A stretch of 64,000 nt of DNA from JAJZVS01 sp963708095 (GCA_963708095.1 OY970182.1:4960001-5024000), one strand, 5' to 3'; positions 45,249 to 54,492 are shown, counted from the stretch's first letter. Program-made: numbers and translations. Notes: generated by a model not told the origin, from the letters alone.

Positions 45249-45725
45249 ATGTCGGCAAGCCTGGACGCCAGACGGGAATGGGTGGAGCGTGTGCTGGCGT
45301 ACCGTTTTCCTTCCGTGCAGGGACGCCCGAACGGCGCCGCGGTCCGGCTCGCCAAGAGCCTGCTGCTGTGGAACAACACGCGCAGCCATGTCAGCCAGCA
45401 GATCAAGACGTTGCAGCAGGCGATCCGCACCCAGGCGGCGGACGAGCCGGATTTCGACGACATCGACGCCAATCTCGGCAACCTCGAGGAACTGCTGGAA
45501 GTGCTGGACGACCGGCTGACCGCGAAGCTCAACGAGCTGCGCGCCACCAGCGACCCGGAGGAGAAGCGGAAGCTCACCGCGGAGGCCCGCAGCATCGTGA
45601 CGGGCTACCAGAAATACGTCGCCGAGGACGGGCTGGTGAACGACATCGACGACAACGGATTCGTTCCGCTCGATATCAAGGCGAAAGTCACGGAAAGCCT
45701 GCACGCCGTTCTGGAAACCATCTGA
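45249..45725 (+). CDS. hypothetical helical protein, partner candidate of the kinase-like protein
   Basis: 158 residues from ATG 45249 (GGGAGGAATTT upstream). I do not recognise a family. The sequence is strongly helical and charged: WVERVLAYRFPSVQG, then VRLAKSLLLWNNTRSHVSQQ, a coiled-coil-like stretch NLEELLEVLDDRLTAKLNEL and an acidic end YVAEDGLVNDIDDNGFVPLD. There is no signal peptide or membrane segment. It lies 16 bp before the 1104-residue gene and downstream of the T6SS operon. Small helical genes just ahead of large effectors are often chaperones, adaptors or immunity proteins; that role is inference. Confidence 0.6.
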   Translation: MSASLDARREWVERVLAYRFPSVQGRPNGAAVRLAKSLLLWNNTRSHVSQQIKTLQQAIRTQAADEPDFDDIDANLGNLEELLEVLDDRLTAKLNELRATSDPEEKRKLTAEARSIVTGYQKYVAEDGLVNDIDDNGFVPLDIKAKVTESLHAVLETI

Positions 45726-45741
45726 CCGCGAGACCTCCGAC

Positions 45742-48700
45742 ATGAGCGGTACCACCACGGGCCTCCTGCCCCACCAGCGCGCGTTCATCAACGCCCGTGT
45801 GCTGAAGCGCCGGTTGCCGCCGCTCCCGAATGTGCCGCAGCGCCAGGTGAACCCGGACGACGTCCGCCGCTACAACGCCGCCGCGGCGAAGGCGCAGCGC
45901 CTGTTCGATGCGACCGACGGCGTGCTCGTGGTCCGGCCGCTGCTGCCGGGCGTCGCCCAGGTGGAGGGAGCCTACACCGCCGCGGCGAACCTGCTCGCCG
46001 CCGACCTGCGCACCGCCGACTACGTGAAGGCGCTGGCGAGCCTGCAGGCCAGGCAGAATGCCGCCGAGGCCATCCTGACCGCCAAGGCGCGCGCTTTGGC
46101 GGAGGGTCTCAAGCAGAAGCAGTTCAATGACCAGTTGACGCTCTATCAGGACATGGCGCCGACCCTGACGGACGTGAAAAAGAGCTACCTGCCGGACGGC
46201 GCGGCGAAACGCATCGGCAAGGAGAAGCTCGCGCCCGGGCCGGAGTTCAAAGCCTATCTCGCCGCGTTGCAGACGCTCGAGACCGCCAAGAAAGGCGTCG
46301 ATCCCAGCCGCCCGGTCGCCCCGAACGTCGCCCAGGACCTCAAAGCCAAGTGCGACGCGCTGATCGCCGCCGCGCAGGCCTATCTCGGCCATTACGAACG
46401 GGACCTGACCGACAAGCAGAAGAACGACAAGGCCAGCCTGAGCAAGAAGCGCTATTGCGAGGAAAGCCTGATCGCCGCGCGGCACTACGGCATGGCGATG
46501 GACCTCGATGCGCTGGGCGCGCCGCAGCCGGACCAGCCCTGGGACCGCGACACCGAGATCAGGGTCGCCGGCCTGCGCGCCCAGCTCAACTTCGAGACCG
46601 GCTACCAGAAGGCCAAGGGGCTGGCCGACGACGGCGGCGGCGGCGCTTCGGATTCCTACTGGATCCGAAGCGGCTCGCCGCAGGAGGGGATCGACGAGAC
46701 CGGCCGGCCGACCGTCACCATGGTCGCCAACAAGCGCGGCGAGGCCATCTTCAAGCCGTTCGAGGGCGAGGAGTTTCCGGATGGCTCGTCCGACCGCAAA
46801 GGCGCCGGGGCGACGAAGGAGTCGCTCGCCAGCGCCAACGCCAAGCTGTTCGGGGCGATGACCGGGATCGACCTCGGCGTGCCGGAAACCAGCGTGGTAT
46901 CCATCGCGCCCTATGCGGTCAACGGCGCCGACCCGAACGGGCCGCCGCTGCTCGGCTCGGCGCAGCAGCACGCCGGGGTCAAGGACCAGATCAAGGACCT
47001 GCCGCGCGACACGCTCAAGAAGGTCAAGCCCGAAGAAGCGCACAAGATGGCGCTGATGGACATCATGTCGCTGAGTGTCGATCGGCACGGCGGCAACATC
47101 ATGGTCGATAATGCGGACCCGGAGAATCCGAAGCTCATCCCGATCGATCACGGCGGAACCTTGCCGTCGCGGGGCGATTTCACGGCTCTCAAAAACCGCA
47201 TGGGCGGCGTCGGTCGCAGCCTGGTGAGTGGGGCCGTGACCCTCGTCAACGTCCTGCTGACCATGCCGGCGTCGTACGAGAATTTCGACCCGGAAACGGT
47301 GGCGAAGCTCGACCTGCTCGATCCCGAGGCGATGGAGCAGGGCATGAAGGCGCAGCGGGATGCGCTCGACAACGTGCATCCCGGGCTGGGCGCGGGGGAC
47401 AAGGTCGGCGACGACAGCCTGCACATGTCGAAACGCTCGATGATGTTCCTCAAGCGGGCTGCGCGGACGCTCAGCCCGGCGGAGATCCAGATCGCCCTGG
47501 CGGCGCATGGGGAAGAGCTGTTCGATGTCGCGGATACCGGTTTTGATGCGCTCGCCGACCAGATCATCGCGGGCGCGGCGGCAAAGAAGCCGGCGTATCA
47601 GGAATTCATGACCTCTTCGCGGGAGGAGCAGCAGAAGATCCTGACCTGGCTGACGGACAACGGCTGGACCATGACGGAGGAGACAGGAGCGAATACGGCG
47701 CAGGCGTTCCTGATGCGCGATCCGGTCAACGCGCTGAAGCTTTACAAGTCGCAGACGCCGAACAACGCGGTGCTGCCGAAGCCGCCGGCGCCGCTACCGG
47801 CATGGAAGACGCCCGAGGGCGATGCTTTGCCGAACGATGACACCAGGCAAGCCATCATGGCCGCATTCCCCAAGCTATTGATGCCCGGCACCGAGCAGCA
47901 GTGGAAGACCCGGTTCGCCTGCTGGAACGTCATCCAGGCGAACGGCGGGATGGCCGCGTACCGCGCGGCGCTGCAGGCGACGGGCGCCGCGGATGAAGAG
48001 CGGATCAACAGCGCTGCGGAAACCCTGGTTGCCTGGACGCAGATCAACACGCCGCCCTATGCGACGGCACTGGCACGGCTGCAGCCGCAGACCGGGACTC
48101 GCAAGGCCGCGATCATCCTGGAGAATGCAATGTCTGCGGACGCGAACCGACAGCTCGCCACGCGGCAGCTCAACCAGGCCAGCCAGGCCGGTGTGGGGGT
48201 CGATGACGCGGCGGCGGCGCGCGCCTCCGCCACCAGCCTGCTCAACGACCTCGCGCCGCTGATCGCCGGCCTCACCGACCGCACCCGGGCCGGTGCGTTT
48301 CAGCGCCAGGCCGACGATGTGACGGCGAAGCTGCTGCGGAACGAGGTGACCAGCGCAGAGTCCGATGCGCGGGCACTCACCGTCGCCGTCAACGATTTCG
48401 CCTGGCAGGAGGTCACCACCGAAGCGGCCGCGATCGCCGGTCGGCTCGAGGCGCTGCAGATGACGGCGGCGCAGGCGAAGCGATGCGCCGACGCCAAGGC
48501 GCTCATCCTGAAGGAGACCGCCCATCTCAGCACCGCCCTGGACATGCTGAAGATACTGCGTGACCTCGAACAGGAGGTACAGACCGACGGCACCCAGCCG
48601 AAGCCGGGCGTCGTCCCGCCGCAGCAGAACGCGCCCCAGAATGTGCCCCAGGGCGCGCCGCAACCGCAGGCCCCCGACGCCGGCGTCGTGTTGCCGAATT

Positions 48701-49056
48701 TCACCTGGAACCAGGCCGACGCGACGGCCGCGAAGAAACAGGCGGTGAAGGCGAAGCTCATCAAGGACAAGGACACCGGGGTGACGAAGGCGTTGGCCGT
48801 GGTGAACAAGGCTCAGGCCGCTGTGGACGACATGAAGGACACCGCCGCGTCGGCCAGCAAGCGGAAGGTTCTGACACGCGCGCTCGATGCGTATCTCGAC
48901 TTCAGCAGGTTCGTCGCCAGCAAGCTGCACATCCTGTCGAAGGACGCCGGCTGGCTCCGCTACTGCGACAGCGCCAGCGACCTGGCCGAGCAGGGCGCCG
49001 ATGCGATCAGGCTGCGGTTGGAGAACCTGCCGGATGGTCTTGGCGTCCGGGGCTAA
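45742..49056 (+). CDS. large protein with PI3/4-kinase-like catalytic core, candidate T6SS effector
   Basis: 1104 residues, soluble, no signal peptide. Residues 1-300 are helical and of unknown family. A phosphatidylinositol 3/4-kinase-like core follows. GEAIFKPFEGEEFPDG carries a candidate ATP-binding Lys338, then the helix ASANAKLFGAMTGIDLGVPE. The catalytic loop SVDRHGGNIMVDN has D447, R448, H449 and N452, and the metal-binding LIPIDHGG has D469. These match the DRHxxN and D-x-G motifs of PI3/PI4 kinases. Residues about 600-950 are helical repeats; a Pro/Gln-rich linker (KPGVVPPQQNAPQNVPQGAP) precedes a helical C-terminal domain. The substrate could be a lipid or a protein. The kinase-fold call is good; the effector role is inferred from position. 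Confidence 0.7.
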   Translation: MSGTTTGLLPHQRAFINARVLKRRLPPLPNVPQRQVNPDDVRRYNAAAAKAQRLFDATDGVLVVRPLLPGVAQVEGAYTAAANLLAADLRTADYVKALASLQARQNAAEAILTAKARALAEGLKQKQFNDQLTLYQDMAPTLTDVKKSYLPDGAAKRIGKEKLAPGPEFKAYLAALQTLETAKKGVDPSRPVAPNVAQDLKAKCDALIAAAQAYLGHYERDLTDKQKNDKASLSKKRYCEESLIAARHYGMAMDLDALGAPQPDQPWDRDTEIRVAGLRAQLNFETGYQKAKGLADDGGGGASDSYWIRSGSPQEGIDETGRPTVTMVANKRGEAIFKPFEGEEFPDGSSDRKGAGATKESLASANAKLFGAMTGIDLGVPETSVVSIAPYAVNGADPNGPPLLGSAQQHAGVKDQIKDLPRDTLKKVKPEEAHKMALMDIMSLSVDRHGGNIMVDNADPENPKLIPIDHGGTLPSRGDFTALKNRMGGVGRSLVSGAVTLVNVLLTMPASYENFDPETVAKLDLLDPEAMEQGMKAQRDALDNVHPGLGAGDKVGDDSLHMSKRSMMFLKRAARTLSPAEIQIALAAHGEELFDVADTGFDALADQIIAGAAAKKPAYQEFMTSSREEQQKILTWLTDNGWTMTEETGANTAQAFLMRDPVNALKLYKSQTPNNAVLPKPPAPLPAWKTPEGDALPNDDTRQAIMAAFPKLLMPGTEQQWKTRFACWNVIQANGGMAAYRAALQATGAADEERINSAAETLVAWTQINTPPYATALARLQPQTGTRKAAIILENAMSADANRQLATRQLNQASQAGVGVDDAAAARASATSLLNDLAPLIAGLTDRTRAGAFQRQADDVTAKLLRNEVTSAESDARALTVAVNDFAWQEVTTEAAAIAGRLEALQMTAAQAKRCADAKALILKETAHLSTALDMLKILRDLEQEVQTDGTQPKPGVVPPQQNAPQNVPQGAPQPQAPDAGVVLPNFTWNQADATAAKKQAVKAKLIKDKDTGVTKALAVVNKAQAAVDDMKDTAASASKRKVLTRALDAYLDFSRFVASKLHILSKDAGWLRYCDSASDLAEQGADAIRLRLENLPDGLGVRG

Positions 49057-49156
49057 ACAGAAAGTCCCCCCCGCGGCCCGGTGCAGCATCGGGGTCGGAG
49101 CCGCTTTCACCTGCGAAGGGTCGGCCCCGCCGGTGGCAACTGATACCGGCGCGCGT

Positions 49157-49651
49157 TCAGTCGTTGCGCACGATCGGGTGGTAGCCGCGGCCGTAGTAGA
49201 TCAGGCCCTCGTGCACCGGGCCGGTGGCGACCGCCTCGACGATGCAGAAGAACACGTCATGCGTGCCGACCTCGACCACCTGGTCGATGCGGCAGTCGAA
49301 CGCCGCCGCCGCACCGGCCAGCACTGGCGCGCCGGTCGCCAGCGCGGTCCATTCCGCGGTGTCGAACCGTGCCTCGATCGGATGATCGGTCAGGCCGGCG
49401 AACACCGGCGACAGCTCCTGCTGCGCGGGGATCAGGGTGTTCACGCACAGCACCTGGTTGGCGGTAAAGGCGGCATAGGAATTGTTGCTGCGATTGGCGC
49501 AGACCAGCAGGGTCGGCGGCGTGTCGGTGACCGAACACACCGCGGAGGCGGTGAAGCCCGCGCGCCCGCCCGGCCCGTCCGTGGTGATCACGTTTACCGC
49601 CGCCCCGAGTTGGGCCATGGCTTCACGGTACTGCTCCTTGCTGACCGGCAT
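49157..49651 (-). CDS. flavin reductase family protein (RutF/HpaC-like)
   Basis: 164 residues from ATG 49651 (GGAAGGA upstream). It reduces FMN or FAD with NAD(P)H for a partner monooxygenase. The FMN-binding split-barrel pattern is AMAQLGAAVNVITTDGPGGR, then AGFTASAVCSVTDTPPTLLV and FDCRIDQVVEVGTHDVFFC. It resembles E. coli RutF most closely, but no rutA or other rut gene is present, so the partner oxygenase is elsewhere and the rut name is not assigned. It is divergent from the binding-protein gene at 49828. Confidence 0.88.
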   Translation of the reverse strand: MPVSKEQYREAMAQLGAAVNVITTDGPGGRAGFTASAVCSVTDTPPTLLVCANRSNNSYAAFTANQVLCVNTLIPAQQELSPVFAGLTDHPIEARFDTAEWTALATGAPVLAGAAAAFDCRIDQVVEVGTHDVFFCIVEAVATGPVHEGLIYYGRGYHPIVRND

Positions 49652-49827
49652 CGCGCCTTCCTTCCCCAGGGGCACCGACTATGGCGCAGGCGCGGGCCGG
49701 CGCCAACGCGGCAGGTGGATTAACGCCGCTTCACCACTCTGTTAGGAAGGCGGGGAGAACAACGTCCATCGGCACCGAACGCCCGCGCGGCCGCAACCGT
49801 CGCGTGTGCCATCCCGGAAGGAAGCAT

Positions 49828-51066
49828 ATGACCATCGACCTCACCCGCCGCGCCGCACTCGGCGCCGGCCTGGCCGCGACCGCCGCACTCGGCGCCGGAC
49901 GGGCGCACGCGCAGGCGACGAAGACCATCCGCATCGGCATCCTGACCGACTTCATCGGCCCGAACTCCGCAAGCAACGGCAAGGGCTCGGTCGCCGCCAG
50001 CCGGCTGGCGGCCGAGGATTTCATGCGCGCGCATCCGGACATCAAGGTCGAGATCCGCGCCGCCGACTACCAGAGCAAGCCGGACGTTGCGACCTCCATC
50101 GCGCGCGACTGGATCGACCGCGGCGGGGTCGACCTGATCTCCAACGTCAACAACTCCGCCGCGGCACTGGCGATCGCGAGCCTGGTGCGGGAGAAGAACA
50201 AGGCGGCGCTGTTCACGGCGCCGGCCAGCTCCGACCTCACCGGCAAGGCGTGCAGCCCGAACCACATCCATTGGACCTACGACACCTGGGCGCTCGGCAA
50301 CTCCACCGGCGGCGCGATGGTGAAGGCGGGCGGCGACAAATGGTTCTTCATCGCTGCCGACTACGCCTTCGGCCGGGCGCTGGCGCGCGATACCGCCTCG
50401 TTCGTCACCGCGGCCGGCGGCAAGGTGCTGGGCACGGTGTACACGCCGTTCCCCGAGACGACCGATTTCTCCTCGTTCATCCTGCAGGCGCAGTCGAGCG
50501 GGGCGAAGGTGGTGGGCCTCGCCAATTCCGGCACCAATACCACCGACTGCATCAAGCAGGGCGCCGAATTCGGGCTGCGCAAGAGCGGTATCCGCCTGGC
50601 GGCACTGCTGATGATGATCCCCGACGTGCACGGCGTCGGGCTGCAAGCCGCGCAGGGCCTGGTGCTGACGGAATCGTTCTACTGGGACCGCAACGACACC
50701 AGCCGCGCCTTCGGCAAGCGCTTCGCGCAGCACATGAACGGCTGGATGCCGGGCATGATCCAGGCGGGCGACTACTCGGCGATCACCCACTACCTCAAGA
50801 CGGTGCAGCGGATCGGTCTCGACCACAGGACGGACGGACGGGCGGTGATCGCGGCGATGAAGGCGGTGCCGAGCGACGATCCGCTGTTCGGCAGCTGCGT
50901 GATCCGTGCCGACGGGCGGCGGCTCAACCCGATGTATTTGTTCCAGGTGAAGGCACCCGCGGAGAGCAAGTATCCGTGGGACTACTACAAGCTGCTCCGC
51001 ACGACGTCGGCGGACCAGGCCTTCCGCCCGCTGGACCAGGGCGGCTGCCCGCTGGTGCACAGCTGA
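49828..51066 (+). CDS. ABC transporter substrate-binding protein (branched-chain amino acid type)
   Basis: 412 residues with GGAAGGAAG before ATG 49828. The leader TRRAALGAGLAATAALGAGR followed by AHA is a probable Tat signal, so the protein is periplasmic. The Peripla_BP_6 fold begins IRIGILTDFIGPNSASNGKG, with the cleft regions NVNNSAAALAIASLV, WTYDTWALGNSTGGAMV and FFIAADYAFGRALARDT. No permease or ATPase genes adjoin it, so it is an orphan component. Relatives bind amino acids, amides or aromatic acids; the ligand is not predictable. Confidence 0.88.
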   Translation: MTIDLTRRAALGAGLAATAALGAGRAHAQATKTIRIGILTDFIGPNSASNGKGSVAASRLAAEDFMRAHPDIKVEIRAADYQSKPDVATSIARDWIDRGGVDLISNVNNSAAALAIASLVREKNKAALFTAPASSDLTGKACSPNHIHWTYDTWALGNSTGGAMVKAGGDKWFFIAADYAFGRALARDTASFVTAAGGKVLGTVYTPFPETTDFSSFILQAQSSGAKVVGLANSGTNTTDCIKQGAEFGLRKSGIRLAALLMMIPDVHGVGLQAAQGLVLTESFYWDRNDTSRAFGKRFAQHMNGWMPGMIQAGDYSAITHYLKTVQRIGLDHRTDGRAVIAAMKAVPSDDPLFGSCVIRADGRRLNPMYLFQVKAPAESKYPWDYYKLLRTTSADQAFRPLDQGGCPLVHS

Positions 51067-51080
51067 CGCAGGGCGCTGCG

Positions 51081-51246
51081 GCTACCGGCAAGGCGCGGCG
51101 GCACTGCCGCCCGGGCCTTGCCGGTAGCAGGGCAGGGCGCCCTGGCAGGGCAATCGGGTGAACCTCCGGCTGCGTCACGTCTCCCGCAGCGCGGGAAAGG
51201 TGACGCAGTTGCCCGCGGTAATTCTGCGGTTCCCCCGATTGCCCTG
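51081..51246. repeat. nested inverted-repeat structures (REP/cruciform-like)
   Basis: Two hairpins fill the convergent gap between the binding protein and malate synthase genes. The first has perfect 14-bp arms, GCTACCGGCAAGGC at 51081-51094 and its complement at 51115-51128. The second has 19-bp arms with one mismatch (CAGGGCAATCGGGTGAACC at 51146-51164 and 51228-51246). It encloses a perfect 9-bp stem CTGCGTCAC/GTGACGCAG (51170-51178, 51200-51208) tipped by CCCGC-AGC-GCGGG. Bidirectional termination or a mobile REP-like repeat is possible. Confidence 0.75.
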
Positions 51247-51252
51247 GGCGCT

Positions 51253-53418
51253 CTAGGCCGCGGCCTTCGCCTCCCGCCGGCGTGCGTGCAGGATGAACTC
51301 CGTATAGCCGTTCGGTTGCGTCGCGCCCTGGAACACAAGGTCGCACGCCGCGCGGAACGCCACCCCGTCGAACCCCGGCGCCATCGCCCGATAGGCCGGA
51401 TCGCCCGCGTTCTGCCGATCGACCACCGCGGCCATCCGCTTCAGGGTCTCCGTCACCTGCGCCTCGGTCGCGATCCCGTGCCGCAGCCAGTTGGCGACGT
51501 GCTGTGAGGAGATGCGCAACGTCGCCCGGTCCTCCATCAGCCCCACGTCGTGGATGTCCGGCACCTTGGAGCAGCCGATCCCCTGGTCGATCCAGCGCAC
51601 CACGTAGCCAAGGATGCCCTGGCAGTTGTTGTCGAGCTCCTGCTGGATATCCTCCGGCGCCCAGTTCGGCCGGTCCGCCACCGGAATGGTCAGCAGGTCG
51701 CCGAGCGGCGCCCGCGCCCGCGCGCGGAGTTCGGTCTGCCGTGCCGGCACATCGACCATGTGGTAGTGCAGCGCGTGCAACGTGGCAGCAGTGGGCGACG
51801 GCACCCAGGCGGTGTTCGCCCCGGCCCGCGGGTGGCCGATCTTCTGCGCCAGCATCTCCGCCATCCGATCCGGCATTGCCCACATGCCCTTGCCGATCTG
51901 CGCGCGGCCCGGCAGGCCGCAGACCAAGCCGATATCGACGTTCTGGTCTTCGTAAGCCTTGATCCAGGCCGTGCCGCGCATGTCGTTCTTGCGCACCATC
52001 GCGCCGGCCGCCATCGAGGTATGGATCTCGTCGCCGGTCCGATCCAGGAACCCGGTGTTGATGAACGCCACCCGGTTGCGCGCGGCGAAGATGCACGCCT
52101 TCAGGTTGGCCGACGTGCGCCGCTCCTCATCCATGATCCCGAGTTTCACGGCGAACCGCGGCAGGCCGAGCATCGTCTCCACCGCGCCGAACAGCGCGTC
52201 GGTCAGCGCCACCTCGTCCGGCCCGTGCATCTTCGGCTTGACGACGTAGACCGAGCCGGTCCGGCTGTTGCGCAGCGGTCCCGGTCCGCGCAGATCGTGC
52301 AGCGCGATCAGCGCGGTGACGGCGGCATCCAGGATGCCCTCCGGGATGTCCGCCCCGTCCGGCGTGCGCGCCGCATCGGTGAACATGTGGTGGCCGACGT
52401 TACGGATCAGCATCAGGCTGCGCCCGGGCAGGGTCAGGCTGCCGCCGTCCGGCGCGGTCCAGCTGCGATCGGGGTTGAGCCGGCGGGTCATCGTCCGGCC
52501 GCCCTTCTCGAACGTGTCCTCCAAGGTGCCGCGCATCAGGCCGAGCCAGTTGCGGTAGGCATCCACCTTGTCGCCGGCATCGACCGCGGCAATGGAATCC
52601 TCGAGGTCCTGGATGGTGGTGACGGCCGCTTCCACCATCACGTCGGCGACGCCGGCGGGATCGTCGCGACCGATCCCGTGGGTGCGGTCGATGATGATTT
52701 CGATATGCAGCCCGTGGTGGCGCAGCAGCACGGCGGACGGCGCCGCGGGCTCGCCCCCGAAGCCGGCGAACTGGGCGGGATGGGCGAGGCCGGTCGTCGA
52801 CCCATCGCGCAGCCGGACCGACAGGCGCCCCTCGGCCACCGCGTAGCCGGCCGCCTCCGCGTGGCCGCCGGCGGCGAGCGGGGCGGCTTCGTCCAGCACG
52901 GCGCGGGCGCGGGCGATCACCTTCGCGCCGCGGGCCTTGTTGTAGCCGGGGCCGCGCGTGGCGCCGCCGTCCTCGGGGACCGCGTCGGTGCCGTAGAGCG
53001 CGTCGTACAGGCTGCCCCAGCGCGCATTCGCCGCGTTCAGCGCGTAGCGGGCGTTGGTCACCGGCACGACGAGCTGCGGGCCGGCGATGGTGGCGATCTC
53101 GGGATCGACGTTGGCGGTGCCGATGGTGAAGTCGGACGGCTCGGGCACCAGGTAGCCGATATCGGTCAGGAACTGGCGATAGGCCGGCGCGTCGATCGGC
53201 CGGGCGGGGTGCGCAGCGTGCCACTGGTCGATCTGGCGCTGCAATGCGTCGCGCCGGCCGAGCAGGGTACGCTGGCGCGGGCCGAACTCGCGCACCAGGG
53301 CCGCGAGCTCGATCCAGAACCGGGCGGGGTCGACCCCGGTGCCGGGGATCGCCTCGTCGGTCACGAAGTCATACAGCACCCGTGCGATCGTCAGGCCGCC
53401 TGCGTCTACCGCGTCCAT
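51253..53418 (-). CDS. glcB: malate synthase G
   Basis: 721 residues from ATG 53418, preceded by AAGGAGGGG. It condenses glyoxylate with acetyl-CoA to malate. The length and sequence are of the G form: IARVLYDFVTDEAIPGTGVD at the N-terminus, IQDLEDSIAAVDAGDKVDAY, the active-site region MLIRNVGHHMFTDA, AFINTGFLDRTGDEIHTSM and MWAMPDRMAEML. Isocitrate lyase or glycolate oxidase genes are not adjacent, so the glyoxylate source is not revealed by context. The 264 bp after its start, up to the anti-sigma gene, hold no clear gene. Confidence 0.96.
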   Translation of the reverse strand: MDAVDAGGLTIARVLYDFVTDEAIPGTGVDPARFWIELAALVREFGPRQRTLLGRRDALQRQIDQWHAAHPARPIDAPAYRQFLTDIGYLVPEPSDFTIGTANVDPEIATIAGPQLVVPVTNARYALNAANARWGSLYDALYGTDAVPEDGGATRGPGYNKARGAKVIARARAVLDEAAPLAAGGHAEAAGYAVAEGRLSVRLRDGSTTGLAHPAQFAGFGGEPAAPSAVLLRHHGLHIEIIIDRTHGIGRDDPAGVADVMVEAAVTTIQDLEDSIAAVDAGDKVDAYRNWLGLMRGTLEDTFEKGGRTMTRRLNPDRSWTAPDGGSLTLPGRSLMLIRNVGHHMFTDAARTPDGADIPEGILDAAVTALIALHDLRGPGPLRNSRTGSVYVVKPKMHGPDEVALTDALFGAVETMLGLPRFAVKLGIMDEERRTSANLKACIFAARNRVAFINTGFLDRTGDEIHTSMAAGAMVRKNDMRGTAWIKAYEDQNVDIGLVCGLPGRAQIGKGMWAMPDRMAEMLAQKIGHPRAGANTAWVPSPTAATLHALHYHMVDVPARQTELRARARAPLGDLLTIPVADRPNWAPEDIQQELDNNCQGILGYVVRWIDQGIGCSKVPDIHDVGLMEDRATLRISSQHVANWLRHGIATEAQVTETLKRMAAVVDRQNAGDPAYRAMAPGFDGVAFRAACDLVFQGATQPNGYTEFILHARRREAKAAA

Positions 53419-53682
53419 CTGCCCCTCCTTGTCATTCCCGGCCTTACTGTCCCAGCCGGGCGTCGCGGGCAAGTCGGGCGGCGGGAAATCGCCGCAGGAA
53501 GGCGGTGTGGGGCGGTTTCACCGGAAGCTGGTCCGCCTCGCCGCAGGGCAGGAGATCGCGACCGGCGTGATACTCGGCGCGCGCGAAAACCTCCGGCGGG
53601 ACTGGTTGCGGCGGCAGGATTGCCGCCGCCGATTTCCGGCGCGAGCGATGGCGAGCGAGAACCGCCACACAAGTCCGCGCCC

Positions 53683-54492
53683 CTAAACCGCCCGCCGGTA
53701 CGCGGCGACAAAGGCCGTCACCGCTTCGGGACGCGCTCCCACGGCCCAGAATTCGGTGCTCCCGTCATTCCAATAGACCACGGTCATGCCGTCGGCCCGA
53801 GCCGTGCGCGGCGGATGTGCCGGCTCGCCATGCCCCGACGGCCAGGCAAACAACGTGACCGGCTGCCCGGTGCGTTGGTAGGCCAGTACCGCGGTGCGAT
53901 GCCCCGCCACCAGGTCGCCGCGGTAGCTGGCGAAGCGGAAGCCCTCCGCGGCGAGATCCGGTGTCGGCGGCGTGGCCAGGCGTTGGGCGGCGAACCAGCC
54001 CCTGGCCGCTTCCCGGGTGCCTGCGGCCGGGGCGAGCAAGGACGCGGGGAGTTCCGCGCGGTGGACCGAGGCGGCGAGGGCGGCCAGCGTATCGCGCTCC
54101 TCCCCGCCCCGGGGGGTGGCGAACAGCGCGAGCGCCAGCACTGCCGCCACCGCCAGCCCGGCGGCAAATCCGGCGACCCCGCCACGTGCCGCCGTGCCGG
54201 CGCGGGTCCTGCCGCTGCGCCGCCCGCGCGCGGCCGTCCACCATCCTCGATCCGGCGAGGTCCCGGCCGGGGCGGCCGGCAGTGCCATCTCGATCCGCTG
54301 TCGCAACGCCTCCGGCGCCGGCCCGGGTGGCGCCAGTGCGGCGAGCTCGGCGCGCAGCGCCAGCAGGCCGGCGAGCCCCGCTGCGCAATCGGGGCAGGTC
54401 GCGATATGCGCCGCGAGCGTCCGTGCCGCTTGCGGATCGAGCTCGCCATCGACCAGCGCGTTCAGCTCCAGCTCGCGATCGGGATAGGTCAT
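53683..54492 (-). CDS. anti-sigma factor with zinc-finger and one membrane segment
   Basis: 269 residues, overlapping the end of the ECF sigma gene by 4 bp. The N-terminal anti-sigma domain has NALVDGELDPQAARTLAAHI then ATCPDCAAGLAGL, the H-x3-C-x2-C ZAS signature that grips the sigma factor. A single membrane segment VAGFAAGLAVAAVLALALFA follows near residue 115. The rest is a periplasmic domain of about 130 residues (FASYRGDLVAGHRTAVLAYQ, TVVYWNDGSTEFWAVG). It should hold the sigma factor inactive at the inner membrane until an envelope signal is sensed. Confidence 0.9.
   Translation of the reverse strand: MTYPDRELELNALVDGELDPQAARTLAAHIATCPDCAAGLAGLLALRAELAALAPPGPAPEALRQRIEMALPAAPAGTSPDRGWWTAARGRRSGRTRAGTAARGGVAGFAAGLAVAAVLALALFATPRGGEERDTLAALAASVHRAELPASLLAPAAGTREAARGWFAAQRLATPPTPDLAAEGFRFASYRGDLVAGHRTAVLAYQRTGQPVTLFAWPSGHGEPAHPPRTARADGMTVVYWNDGSTEFWAVGARPEAVTAFVAAYRRAV

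Noticed and set aside
45742..49056. Reading the 1104-residue protein as a HipA-type toxin
   Set aside because: HipA also has a PI kinase-like fold, but no HipB-like DNA-binding antitoxin precedes it, the length is more than twice that of HipA, and the catalytic loop DRHGGN is closer to PI3/4 kinases.
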